From contig NZ_BQYJ01000002.1 in NCBI RefSeq assembly GCF_023168165.1, positions 1 through 64,000 on the forward strand: 64,000 nucleotides of DNA, read 5' to 3'. Each line of letters begins with the position of its first letter. Positions within the stretch are counted from its first letter, which is position 1. Below, in pieces: positions 1 through 7,464 of this stretch. A program made the position numbers and the translations under genes. The notes under the pieces were generated by a model. It had not been told where the DNA came from. It saw nothing but the letters and a program-made list of their open reading frames with translations, and did not search any database. Source of the stretch: Niallia sp. NCCP-28. Its GTDB lineage: Bacteria > Bacillota > Bacilli > Bacillales > Cytobacillaceae.

Positions 1-22
1 TAATTATTTAAAGTATTATCGT

Positions 23-96
<74 letters not shown>

Positions 97-101
97 TATA
101 T

Positions 102-178
102 GGTCCGGTAGTTCAGTTGGTTAGAATGCCTGCCTGTCACGCAGGAGGTCGCGGGTTCGAGTCCCGTCCGGACCGCCA
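102..178 (+). tRNA. tRNA-Asp (GTC)
   Basis: Acceptor stem GGTCCGG/CCGGACC, anticodon GTC, discriminator G73, encoded CCA. It follows tRNA-fMet by 5 nt, so both lie on one transcript. Confidence 0.95.
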
Positions 179-199
179 TTATTTTTGAAAATATAATAT

Positions 200-272
200 G
201 GCTCAGTAGCTCAGTCGGTAGAGCAAAGGACTGAAAATCCTTGTGTCGGCGGTTCGATTCCGTCCTGAGCCA
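200..272 (+). tRNA. tRNA-Phe (GAA)
   Basis: Acceptor stem GGCTCAG/CTGAGCC, anticodon GAA, A73. CCA is not encoded. In the B. subtilis trnD order a tRNA-Thr follows Phe, but only 16 nt separate Phe from Tyr here, so no Thr gene is present. Confidence 0.95.
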
Positions 273-288
273 CCTTCTAAGGAATTAT

Positions 289-372
289 GGAGGGGTAGCG
301 AAGTGGCTAAACGCGGCGGACTGTAAATCCGCTCCTTTGGGTTCGGCGGTTCGAATCCGTCCCCCTCCACCA
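289..372 (+). tRNA. tRNA-Tyr (GTA)
   Basis: Class II tRNA with a long variable arm. Acceptor stem GGAGGGG/CCCCTCC, anticodon GTA, A73, CCA encoded. Confidence 0.95.
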
Positions 373-380
373 TTTGTTTT

Positions 381-454
381 AGGGGTATAGTTTAAAGGTA
401 GAACAGAGGTCTCCAAAACCTCCGGTGTGGGTTCGATTCCTACTACCCCTGCCA
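381..454 (+). tRNA. tRNA-Trp (CCA)
   Basis: Acceptor stem AGGGGTA/TACCCCT, anticodon CCA, G73, CCA tail encoded. Confidence 0.95.
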
Positions 455-466
455 AATAATTTTTAT

Positions 467-543
467 GGCGGATATGGCGAAGTGGTTAACGCATCGGATT
501 GTGGCTCCGACACTCGTGGGTTCGATTCCCATTATTCGCCCCA
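467..543 (+). tRNA. tRNA-His (GTG)
   Basis: Anticodon GTG. The extra G at -1 pairs with C73, as required for histidyl-tRNA. CCA encoded. Confidence 0.95.
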
Positions 544-591
544 TTTTAATTAGCACGATTTACCAATTTAAGAATATAATAATATTATTAT

Positions 592-666
592 TGGGCTATA
601 GCCAAGCGGTAAGGCAACGGACTTTGACTCCGTCACTCGTTGGTTCGAATCCAGCTAGCCCAGCCA
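592..666 (+). tRNA. tRNA-Gln (TTG)
   Basis: Acceptor stem TGGGCTA/TAGCCCA, anticodon TTG, G73, CCA encoded. A 48-nt A+T-rich spacer separates it from tRNA-His. Confidence 0.95.
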
Positions 667-670
667 TTTC

Positions 671-745
671 GCGGAAGTAGTTCAGTGGTAGAATACCACC
701 TTGCCAAGGTGGGGGTCGCGGGTTCGAATCCCGTCTTCCGCTCCA
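671..745 (+). tRNA. tRNA-Gly (GCC)
   Basis: Acceptor stem GCGGAAG/CTTCCGC, anticodon GCC, T73, CCA encoded. A second glycine tRNA (anticodon TCC) lies alone at 15716-15789. Confidence 0.95.
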
Positions 746-758
746 AATATTATTTTAT

Positions 759-832
<74 letters not shown>

Positions 833-871
833 TAATTTGCTTATAAAGTTATTTAACTATCAATAAATTAC

Positions 872-957
872 GCCGGGGTGGCGGAACTGGCAGACGCACA
901 GGACTTAAAATCCTGCGGTAGGTGACTACCGTACCGGTTCGATTCCGGTCCTCGGCA
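872..957 (+). tRNA. tRNA-Leu (TAA)
   Basis: Class II tRNA with a long variable arm. Acceptor stem GCCGGGG pairs with CCTCGGC (one G-U), anticodon TAA, A73, CCA not encoded. Confidence 0.95.
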
Positions 958-994
958 CTTTAAAAAACTTATAAGCTATTATGTATGTCATCAT

Positions 995-1075
995 GCCGGT
1001 GTGGCGGAATTGGCAGACGCGCACGACTCAAAATCGTGTTCCTCTGGAGTGCCGGTTCGACCCCGGCCACCGGTA
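995..1075 (+). tRNA. tRNA-Leu (CAA)
   Basis: Class II tRNA, anticodon CAA, A73, CCA not encoded. Last gene of the cluster; a terminator starts 12 nt downstream. The Leu-Leu ending matches the end of the B. subtilis trnD order. Confidence 0.95.
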
Positions 1076-1086
1076 TCAAAGAACAT

Positions 1087-1130
1087 ACAAAAACGACGAT
1101 TTTATCAAAATGATAAGTCGTCGTTTTTGT
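1087..1130 (+). terminator. Terminator of the tRNA cluster
   Basis: Inverted repeat with 13-bp arms (ACAAAAACGACGA and its complement) ending in a T-run, directly after the last tRNA. An inner TTATCA/TGATAA pairing extends the stem. Confidence 0.85.
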
Positions 1131-1220
1131 GTATAATGCACCAGCAAATGGCCGTATGATTGCCTCTTTTTCTTAAGTGAACTAGCCGTCTGCTATTATT
1201 TATGATGCGAATCAGCGCAG

Positions 1221-1266
1221 AAATAAAAACAACGAACCTTTGACTCATAGGTTCGTTGTTTTATTT
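1221..1266. terminator. Second hairpin between tRNA cluster and mqo
   Basis: Arms containing AACGAACCT/AGGTTCGTT flanked by A- and T-runs, so it could stop transcription from either side. It lies about 90 nt beyond the mqo stop codon and may serve mqo on the minus strand. Confidence 0.6.
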
Positions 1267-1355
1267 CCAATGATATTCTATGAATTTCTTAATTGGATTT
1301 ACATTTTATTTCTATTTTCATTATGGTTTTTTTGAACCCTTCATTATTGAAAAAA

Positions 1356-2858
1356 TTAACTAAAAACGGGCTTTTTTTCGCTGAGTTGTAGAGTTTGTGC
1401 GGTTGATGCATGAATTTTGCGCAAAAGTTCTGGGTTGTCCATTAGTTTCTTGCCATAAGAAGGAATCATTTTTTTAATTTTTGGTTCCCATTCTTTTATA
1501 TGTTCAGGAAAGCACTTTGTTAGCACTTCAAGCATGACGAAAACGGCAGTGGAAGCTCCTGGAGAAGCGCCGAGCAATGCTGCTATGGAACCATCAGCGG
1601 CGCTGACAACTTCTGTGCCAAATTGAAGAGTTCCTTTGCCACCTGCTTCTGTATCTTTTATTACTTGCACACGCTGGCCTGCTACTACTAAATCCCAATC
1701 CTCACTTTTGGCGTTTGGAATAAACTCACGCAACTCTTCCATGCGCTGTTCTTTCGATAACATAACTTGCTGGATCAGATATTTTGTCAATGGTATGTTT
1801 TTTGCTCCCGCCGACAACATGGTTAAGAGATTATCTGGTTTTACGGAAGCTACCAGGTCAAACATTGATCCTGTTTTTAGAAATTTTGGTGAGAAGCCGG
1901 CAAACGGTCCAAACAGCAATGATTTTTTATTGTCAATAAAACGTGTGTCAAGATGTGGAACGGACATTGGCGGAGCGCCAACTTTAGCTTTTCCATATAC
2001 TTTGGCGTGATGATTGGCCACAATATCTGGATTATTGCAAACCATAAATATTCCGCTTACGGGGAATCCTCCAATATTTCTTCCTTCAGGAATACCGGAT
2101 TTTTGCAATAAATGTATGCTTCCGCCTCCGCCTCCGATAAAGACGAATTTTGCAGTATGAGATTCAATCCCACCACTATCGAGATTCTTAACTTTCAATT
2201 TCCACAAGCCATCGCTAGTACGTTTAATATCATTAACATTATGATTGTAGTTTATATCGACATTCTTACTTTTGAGAAGGTCAAATAACATGCGAGTTAA
2301 AGCGCCAAAATTGACATCAGTTCCAGAGTCGATTTTTGTTGCGGCTATAGGTTCATTTGATGGACGGCCTTGCATAATAAGCGGAATCCATTCCATCAGT
2401 TTTTTTGAATCATTGGAAAATTCCATCCCTTGGAATAGGGGATTTTTTGAGAGCGCTTCAAAACGTTTCCTTAAAAATGATACATTTTGTTCTCCTTGAA
2501 CTAAACTCATATGAGGCAATTGTCTGATAAAATATTTAGGACGATTTAGCAGCTTTCTGTTTACAAGATAAGACCAAAACTGCATAGAAACTTGGAACTG
2601 TTCATTAACATTTATAGCTTTACTAATATCTATAGATCCATCGGGTTTTTCGACTGTGTAGTTAAGCTCACACAGTGCCGCATGACCTGTTCCTGCATTA
2701 TTCCATTCATTGGAGCTTTCTTCTCCTGCGTTTGAAAGCTTCTCAAATACTGTAATTTTCCAGTCAGGCACTAGTTCTTTCAGAAGTGTTCCCAAAGTCG
2801 CACTCATGATTCCAGCACCGATTAAGATAACGTCTGTTTTAGTTTCTCTGTTGTTCAT
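1356..2858 (-). CDS. mqo: Malate:quinone oxidoreductase
   Basis: FAD-dependent peripheral membrane enzyme that oxidises L-malate to oxaloacetate and passes electrons to quinone, bypassing NAD-dependent malate dehydrogenase in the TCA cycle. The 500-aa length is normal for the family. The N-terminus carries the dinucleotide-binding fold ([13 protein letters not shown], residues 12-24), followed by the family block [19 protein letters not shown] around residue 52 and a glycine-rich C-terminal FAD segment. The ATG at 2858 has a GGGGAGG site 5-6 nt upstream. The gene is monocistronic and converges on the tRNA cluster. I saw no convincing promoter in its 370-nt leader. Product confidence is high. 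Confidence 0.95.
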   Translation of the reverse strand: MNNRETKTDVILIGAGIMSATLGTLLKELVPDWKITVFEKLSNAGEESSNEWNNAGTGHAALCELNYTVEKPDGSIDISKAINVNEQFQVSMQFWSYLVNRKLLNRPKYFIRQLPHMSLVQGEQNVSFLRKRFEALSKNPLFQGMEFSNDSKKLMEWIPLIMQGRPSNEPIAATKIDSGTDVNFGALTRMLFDLLKSKNVDINYNHNVNDIKRTSDGLWKLKVKNLDSGGIESHTAKFVFIGGGGGSIHLLQKSGIPEGRNIGGFPVSGIFMVCNNPDIVANHHAKVYGKAKVGAPPMSVPHLDTRFIDNKKSLLFGPFAGFSPKFLKTGSMFDLVASVKPDNLLTMLSAGAKNIPLTKYLIQQVMLSKEQRMEELREFIPNAKSEDWDLVVAGQRVQVIKDTEAGGKGTLQFGTEVVSAADGSIAALLGASPGASTAVFVMLEVLTKCFPEHIKEWEPKIKKMIPSYGKKLMDNPELLRKIHASTAQTLQLSEKKPVFS

Positions 2859-3230
2859 TTTTACCTCCCCTATATCCCTGAAATTCGCAGAAAGGATGTA
2901 GGTGCGACTTAGTCACACACCATTTCTGTTTTTATTATAACTATATTATAGAGCATTACGATTAGTTATAGATTAAAAATATCTGCTATATTGCTAAAAA
3001 AGGTATTGTTGATGATAAAACTAACTATTTTTATGGAATATATCAATGATCATAAAAATTCAACGTAAAATATTTGACTTTTTTTAAGATTTAAATTAAT
3101 TTTAGTGAAAATAGTAGAATAAAAAATTAGCATAATATGAAATAAGTTAGCCATAAGATAAGTACGAAAGAAGCAGATGGGATTATATCTGCATCCATTT
3201 TGAGAAGAAATGAAAGGTGGGAGTATAACA
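2859..3230. other. Divergent intergenic region, mqo / phasin-like gene
   Basis: 372 nt of A+T-rich DNA between divergent genes, so promoters for both must lie here. A TATAAT-like box for mqo can be read on the minus strand at 2945-2950, but no good -35 accompanies it. No riboswitch or ORF was seen; long frames here are antisense to the phasin-like gene. Confidence 0.4.
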
Positions 3231-3530
3231 ATGAAGAATACGATTGGCAAAGCTCTTTCTTTAGGACTTGGATTGGCCATTGCAGGAAAAGAACAAGTAG
3301 AGAAAACAGTGGAGGAGTTAGTGAAGAAAGGGGAGGTAACAAAGGGAGAATCAAAAGAGCTTATTGAGCATTTATTGCGTAAAGGAGAAGAAATGAAAGG
3401 ACAAATGGAGGCTATAGCTCGCGAGAAAGTTTCTGCTGTATTTACGGAGAAGGGAATTGCCACAGTAGAGGATATGAAAAGGCTTGAGGAGCGGATTGAA
3501 GCTTTGGAAAGAAAAAATGCTGATAATTAA
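3231..3530 (+). CDS. Phasin-like coiled-coil protein
   Basis: A 99-aa charged protein: a short hydrophobic N-terminal patch (residues 5-18, GKALSLGLGLAIAG) followed by an almost wholly helical, lysine/glutamate-rich coiled coil. It resembles the small proteins annotated as 'polyhydroxyalkanoate synthesis regulator/phasin family'. The start at 3231 follows an AAAGGTGGG site; an upstream ATG at 3210 lies before that site and is rejected. ubiB begins 14 nt downstream, so the two form an operon. That pairing suggests a membrane-associated helper of the UbiB-type kinase, which is inference. A role in polyester granules is only a family label. Confidence 0.65.
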   Translation: MKNTIGKALSLGLGLAIAGKEQVEKTVEELVKKGEVTKGESKELIEHLLRKGEEMKGQMEAIAREKVSAVFTEKGIATVEDMKRLEERIEALERKNADN

Positions 3531-3544
3531 AGTGGGTAGTTATA

Positions 3545-5203
3545 ATGGGAGCAAGTAAGCGTATTAGACAAATGCATCGTTATCGGAAAATAACATCTAT
3601 TCTTGCTCGAAATGGAATTGGTTTTGTTTCTCACAAAATGGGTTGGGAAGAGAAGTTTTTATTTCATAAGAATGCAGATCCTAAAAGCACTGGCAGGCGC
3701 ATTCGGTTGCTTTTGGAAGAATTGGGAACGACCTTTATTAAGCTAGGGCAAATTGCTAGTACAAGACCGGACCTTTTTTCCGCTGATATTCTGAATGAGT
3801 TAAAAGAATTGCAGGATATGGTGCCTCCGTTTACATATGAAGAAGCGGTTCAAATTCTGGAAGAGGAGCTAGGAAGTTCTGTAACAGAAGTATTTCAGGA
3901 TTTTTCAGAAAAGCCACTTGCTGCTGCATCTATTGGCCAAGTTCATCGGGCAAGGTTAAAGGATGGTTCAGATGTTGTAGTGAAAATCCAGAGACCTAAT
4001 ATTTTAGCTTTAGTAGAAACAGATTTAGAGATTATTGCAGACTTGGCAAGATTGGCAGAGAAGCGTATGGAATGGGCAAAACGATATCATCTTCTTGATA
4101 TTATAGAAGAACTTTCCAAGGGGCTGCTTTTGGAATTAGATTATCGCATTGAAGCGCGGAATATGGAAAAGTTTAAACAGTTTAATAAACCGTTGGGATA
4201 TGTCAGCATTCCAACGGTTTATTGGGACTATTCCACTAAAAAAGTATTAACGATGGATTATATTGAAGGAATAAAGTTAACAGATCAAAAAAGATTAGAA
4301 GATGCAGGATTAGATTGTTCAGTCTTGGCTGAAAGATTGGCCTATATTATTTTTCATCAAATATTAAATATTGGCCATTATCATGCAGATCCCCATCCTG
4401 GAAATCTGCTAGCGCTTCCAGATGGAAAGATTGTATTGCTTGACTTTGGTATGGTCGGCCAAATATCTCCTTATACAAAAAAATACTTAGCTTCTTTTAT
4501 CATTGCCCTTCGCAATAAAAGCACAAAAGGAATTATAAGGGCTATATCGGATTTAGGCATGATTTCAGAAGATGTTGATATAAAAAAGTTAACAGCAGAT
4601 GTAGAGGCAATGAGGGAAAAATATTATGATATTCCACTTCAAGAAGTCAGCATGGGACAAGCCATTAATGACTTATTCCATATGGCTCACCGGCATCATA
4701 TCGGCATACCGACAGAATTAACGCTTGTTGGGAAGTCTCTTATGACGATGGAAGGAGTTGTAGCAGACTTAGATCCAGATTTTAGTGTGTTTGATGTAGC
4801 AGAGCCCTTTGGGAAAAAGCTCATATTAGATCGTTTCAATCCATGGAAAATGGTGAAGAATTGGATGGAAGATGTGCCAGATTACATCGATTTATTAAAG
4901 GAAGCTCCATTAAGCATCAAACAGTTCTCCAGTTTAATGAGAAAAGGGAAGGTAGAAGTAGAGGTCACTTCTCCACAATTAGAAACATTAGTAAAAAAAA
5001 TGGATCGAATGAGCAATCAAATGTCTTTTAGCATTGTACTTTTAGCATTAAGCATTGTAATGGTCGGTCTAATTATTGGTGTGGCGCTTAGTGGAGTTCA
5101 TACCGTGCTTTGGAAGTTGCCGATTATTGAAATCGGTTTTGTGATTGCTATGCTGATGTTTTTTTGGCTAATTTATTCTATTTTTCGATCCGGAAGGTTT
5201 TAG
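3545..5203 (+). CDS. ubiB: ABC1/UbiB (AarF) atypical kinase
   Basis: 552-aa protein-kinase-like ATPase of the ABC1/ADCK/UbiB family, linked to quinone biosynthesis or membrane lipid homeostasis. Visible motifs are the family KxGQ signature (FIKLGQIASTRPDL), the alanine-rich loop (AAASIGQVHRA), the catalytic loop HADPHPGN and the metal-binding LDFGMVG. Two C-terminal transmembrane helices (about residues 495-550) anchor it with the kinase in the cytoplasm. It is co-transcribed with the phasin-like gene and followed by a terminator at 5315. In a menaquinone-using Bacillus the exact role is unsettled, so the symbol names the family. Confidence 0.9.
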   Translation: MGASKRIRQMHRYRKITSILARNGIGFVSHKMGWEEKFLFHKNADPKSTGRRIRLLLEELGTTFIKLGQIASTRPDLFSADILNELKELQDMVPPFTYEEAVQILEEELGSSVTEVFQDFSEKPLAAASIGQVHRARLKDGSDVVVKIQRPNILALVETDLEIIADLARLAEKRMEWAKRYHLLDIIEELSKGLLLELDYRIEARNMEKFKQFNKPLGYVSIPTVYWDYSTKKVLTMDYIEGIKLTDQKRLEDAGLDCSVLAERLAYIIFHQILNIGHYHADPHPGNLLALPDGKIVLLDFGMVGQISPYTKKYLASFIIALRNKSTKGIIRAISDLGMISEDVDIKKLTADVEAMREKYYDIPLQEVSMGQAINDLFHMAHRHHIGIPTELTLVGKSLMTMEGVVADLDPDFSVFDVAEPFGKKLILDRFNPWKMVKNWMEDVPDYIDLLKEAPLSIKQFSSLMRKGKVEVEVTSPQLETLVKKMDRMSNQMSFSIVLLALSIVMVGLIIGVALSGVHTVLWKLPIIEIGFVIAMLMFFWLIYSIFRSGRF

Positions 5204-5225
5204 AAGGTGATAATCAAAAATTCCA

Positions 5226-5285
5226 GTCTATCCCCCATTAATGGGCTTTTTGTCCTTAGCTTAAGAGGATGAGAGAAGTAGTTGG
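5226..5285 (+). repeat. Fragment of the structured intergenic repeat (copy D)
   Basis: The stretch TATCCCCCATTAATGGGC followed by TTTT matches the 5' end of copy B at 52522 in roughly 20 of 24 positions, and a GCTTAAG also occurs in copy C. The 3' half with the CAATCAGT/ACTGATTG hairpin is absent, so this is a truncated or degenerate copy. The right boundary is approximate. Confidence 0.5.
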
Positions 5286-5314
5286 TAGATCAAAGTGGTG
5301 GATGGGTTCTGTAT

Positions 5315-5355
5315 AGACTTAAGGCAAAGGAGTTTTTTTGCCTTAAGTCTTTTTC
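5315..5355 (+). terminator. Terminator of the phasin-ubiB operon
   Basis: 14-bp perfect arms (AGACTTAAGGCAAA and complement) with an 8-nt spacer and a trailing TTTTT, about 110 nt after the ubiB stop. Confidence 0.85.
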
Positions 5356-5491
5356 TATGCATTAAAGAGATGCGCATTATGGGAATAGACTCCATTTAGA
5401 AATATAATTTTAATACTCGTCATATAACTGTTTCCTTGCTTTAATTGTAATTTCCAGCAAAACAAAATAAAATTAAAAGGGGAGTTAATTG

Positions 5492-6029
5492 ATGCATAGC
5501 CGGATAAAAAGTCTTTTTGACATGCTGCAATCTGATGATAAGAATGAATAACATGCTCTTTTAATCAGCTGATGGAACGGACAAGACAGAAGGTGGATTG
5601 GGCATATGATGTGTGGGAACAATTAAAAGAAGGGCTTGCAAATTTTAATAATTATACTAAGAGATTAGCCCAGTTTTTTTATCAACTAGCGATAAGCAAT
5701 CCTGAAGGACTTTCCTGCCGCATGGGAAGCGACAAAGGATAAAAAATTCGCAACAGCAATACATAACATGAAAATAGGAGCAGTTGGAAAAAAACAAAAG
5801 AAAATGGTGCTAGAAGCAATAAAAAGGCGTTTTTTACAATATATGAAGGAAAAAATTATACATTGATTTGTTTTGATATTATTCAAGGGATAAGAAATTT
5901 ATATGATTAATTGCAAGAAGAAGACTTAAAAGAACTGGAACATGTATTCAAAAAGAAGAAAATGAAAAGTATAAAAAGAAATATGCTTCTTTTTGGAAAA
6001 AAAGCATAGAAAGATGGGGAAACCAATGA
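5492..6029 (+). pseudogene. Decayed HEAT-like hypothetical gene
   Basis: A good ribosome binding site (AAAAGGGGAG) leads to ATG 5492 and MHSRIKSLFDMLQSDDKNE, then a stop. Coding sense continues in other frames: a segment with KVDWAYDVWEQLKEGL around 5590, a frame containing DFPAAWEATKDKKFATA around 5710, another with LICFDIIQGIRNLYD around 5865 that ends at a stop, and a last piece with ENEKYKKKYASFWKK ending at TGA 6027-6029. Stitched together it would be a helical protein of about 180 aa resembling HEAT-repeat hypothetical proteins of Bacillaceae (from memory). At least three frameshifts and two stops make it non-functional. Its terminal TGA overlaps the next gene's ATG (ATGA). Confidence 0.7.
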
Positions 6030-6931
6030 AGAAAAGATTTTCATTTATTATGATAATGGCAGCAGTTTTGCTTTTTGCGATATTGATGCCAGATAATAGA
6101 GCAGCTGTGGCAAAAGCAAAGGCTCTTTATACGGGAGAAACAACAGCGAGCGCTTTAAATGTAAGAAAATCGCCTGGCACACAGTATAAAGTAATTGGCA
6201 CCTTAAAAAAGGGATCCAAAGTAGAGGTGGTCAAAAAAGAGGGGAACTGGCTCAAAATCAACTATAAAAAGAGCTATGGTTATGTTTCTAGTACCTATGT
6301 AAAAAAAATCAGCAAGCTTACATCAAAAGCAGAGAGCGAAAAAATCGTCAATAAAATGAAAACAATCACTAAAAACAAGCAGCTGATTTTGGTGACAACA
6401 ACAGGGAAAAAAGAGACAAGTGCTCTTATTCAAACATTCTCTAAAGACAAAAATGGAAAATGGAAGCGTGTAAAGTCCGTAAAGGGCATTGTTGGAAAAA
6501 ATGGCATACAAAATCAAATATCTGAAGGCTCTAAAAGTACGCCAGCAGGGAAGTATACGATAACTTCTGCTTTTGGAAGAAAGGCAAATCCAGGCACAAA
6601 ACTCTCTTATCATCGAATTACAAGTGATGATGTATGGGTGGATAATGTGAAATCAAAATATTACAATACCTTGCAGTCCAAGAAAAAAACAGGGGAAAAA
6701 ACAGAAAGCATGAATATTCCTCAATATGATTATGGGTTTGTTATTGACTATAATACGAAACGAGTTAAAGGCAAAGGCAGCGCTATATTTTTTCATATCG
6801 CCAAAGGAGATTATACATTAGGCTGCACAGCTGTATCAAAAGATAATATTGCATCCATATTAAAGTGGCTTGATCCAAATAAAAAGCCAGTTATTATTCA
6901 ATCACTGGAAAGTGATTTATCCAAATACTAA
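6026..6931 (+). CDS. Secreted L,D-transpeptidase (YkuD-type) with SH3 domain
   Basis: 301-aa exported cell-wall enzyme predicted to form 3-3 peptidoglycan cross-links or attach proteins to peptide stems. Residues 1-32 are a signal peptide (MKKRF, a hydrophobic core, then AVAKA). A bacterial SH3 domain follows at about 37-90 (ALNVRKSPGTQYKVIGTLKKG). The C-terminal YkuD domain has TPAGKYTI and the catalytic block FFHIAKGDYTLGCTAVS with the invariant His and Cys. I chose ATG 6026, which has GATGGGGA upstream and overlaps the dead gene's TGA; an in-frame ATG at 5993 lies inside the pseudogene. Translation may once have been coupled to that gene. Confidence 0.85.
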   Translation: MKKRFSFIMIMAAVLLFAILMPDNRAAVAKAKALYTGETTASALNVRKSPGTQYKVIGTLKKGSKVEVVKKEGNWLKINYKKSYGYVSSTYVKKISKLTSKAESEKIVNKMKTITKNKQLILVTTTGKKETSALIQTFSKDKNGKWKRVKSVKGIVGKNGIQNQISEGSKSTPAGKYTITSAFGRKANPGTKLSYHRITSDDVWVDNVKSKYYNTLQSKKKTGEKTESMNIPQYDYGFVIDYNTKRVKGKGSAIFFHIAKGDYTLGCTAVSKDNIASILKWLDPNKKPVIIQSLESDLSKY

Positions 6932-6992
6932 TAATAGGTAAAAAGAAAAAGTGTTTTTATAGAGTAGGCATCAAAAAGCTCTATTGAAAGAG

Positions 6993-7038
6993 AAAAGAAG
7001 CTAATAATCTATTTATGTAGATCCTTAGCTTCTTTTTT
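6993..7038. terminator. Bidirectional terminator, L,D-transpeptidase / arsR
   Basis: AAGAAGCTAA pairs with TTAGCTTCTT, followed by a T-run on the plus strand and preceded by an A-rich run that gives T-rich RNA on the minus strand. It sits between the convergent genes. Confidence 0.8.
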
Positions 7039-7083
7039 ATGGATATATTGCTTAAAAAACTTGAATACTTTTTAGCATCTTCA

Positions 7084-7440
7084 TTATTCTTGGAGTTTTT
7101 TTTGCAGTCCTTTATCTGTTTCTGCCACTTTATCAAGCATAGAAATAGCATCAATTAAATGGTTGTTAAATATTTTTTTTGCTACAGATAAAAGCTCGAT
7201 AATAGCTGGATCGCGCAATGAGTAGATAACCCGGTTGCCATCTTTTGTTCCTGTTACAATATTTTTGGCGCGGAGTACGATTAGCTGCTGAGAGACCGTT
7301 GATCCTTCCATGTTTAATAATGCCAATATTTCATTCACACTTTTATCTTCTTCTGCTAATATTTCTAAAATTTGAATCCTTAGCGGATGGGCTAAAGCTT
7401 TAAAAAAATCAGCTTTAAATTGTTGTATTTCTAAATTCAA
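7084..7440 (-). CDS. ArsR-family repressor (metal-site residues absent)
   Basis: 118-aa winged-helix regulator. The ArsR/SmtB helix-turn-helix is clear (LAHPLRIQILEILAEEDKSV, then STVSQQLIVLRAKNIV and the wing GNRVIYSLRD). The protein has no cysteine at all, so it cannot use the classical ELCVCD metal site or a BigR-type dithiol switch. Translation probably starts at TTG 7440, 7 nt after GGAGG. It is the second gene after sulP (24-nt gap). The perfect inverted repeat in front of sulP is the obvious autoregulatory operator (inference). The signal sensed is unknown. Confidence 0.88.
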   Translation of the reverse strand: MNLEIQQFKADFFKALAHPLRIQILEILAEEDKSVNEILALLNMEGSTVSQQLIVLRAKNIVTGTKDGNRVIYSLRDPAIIELLSVAKKIFNNHLIDAISMLDKVAETDKGLQKKLQE

Positions 7441-7464
7441 ATAGCATCCTCCCTCGTTATACCA

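Noticed and set aside
465-680. 71-codon plus-strand ORF
   Set aside because: It lies across tRNA-His, tRNA-Gln and part of tRNA-Gly; the apparent protein is translated tRNA sequence.
3050-3463. 137-aa minus-strand ORF opposite the phasin-like gene
   Set aside because: Mirror of a lysine/glutamate-rich coding sequence; no start signals.
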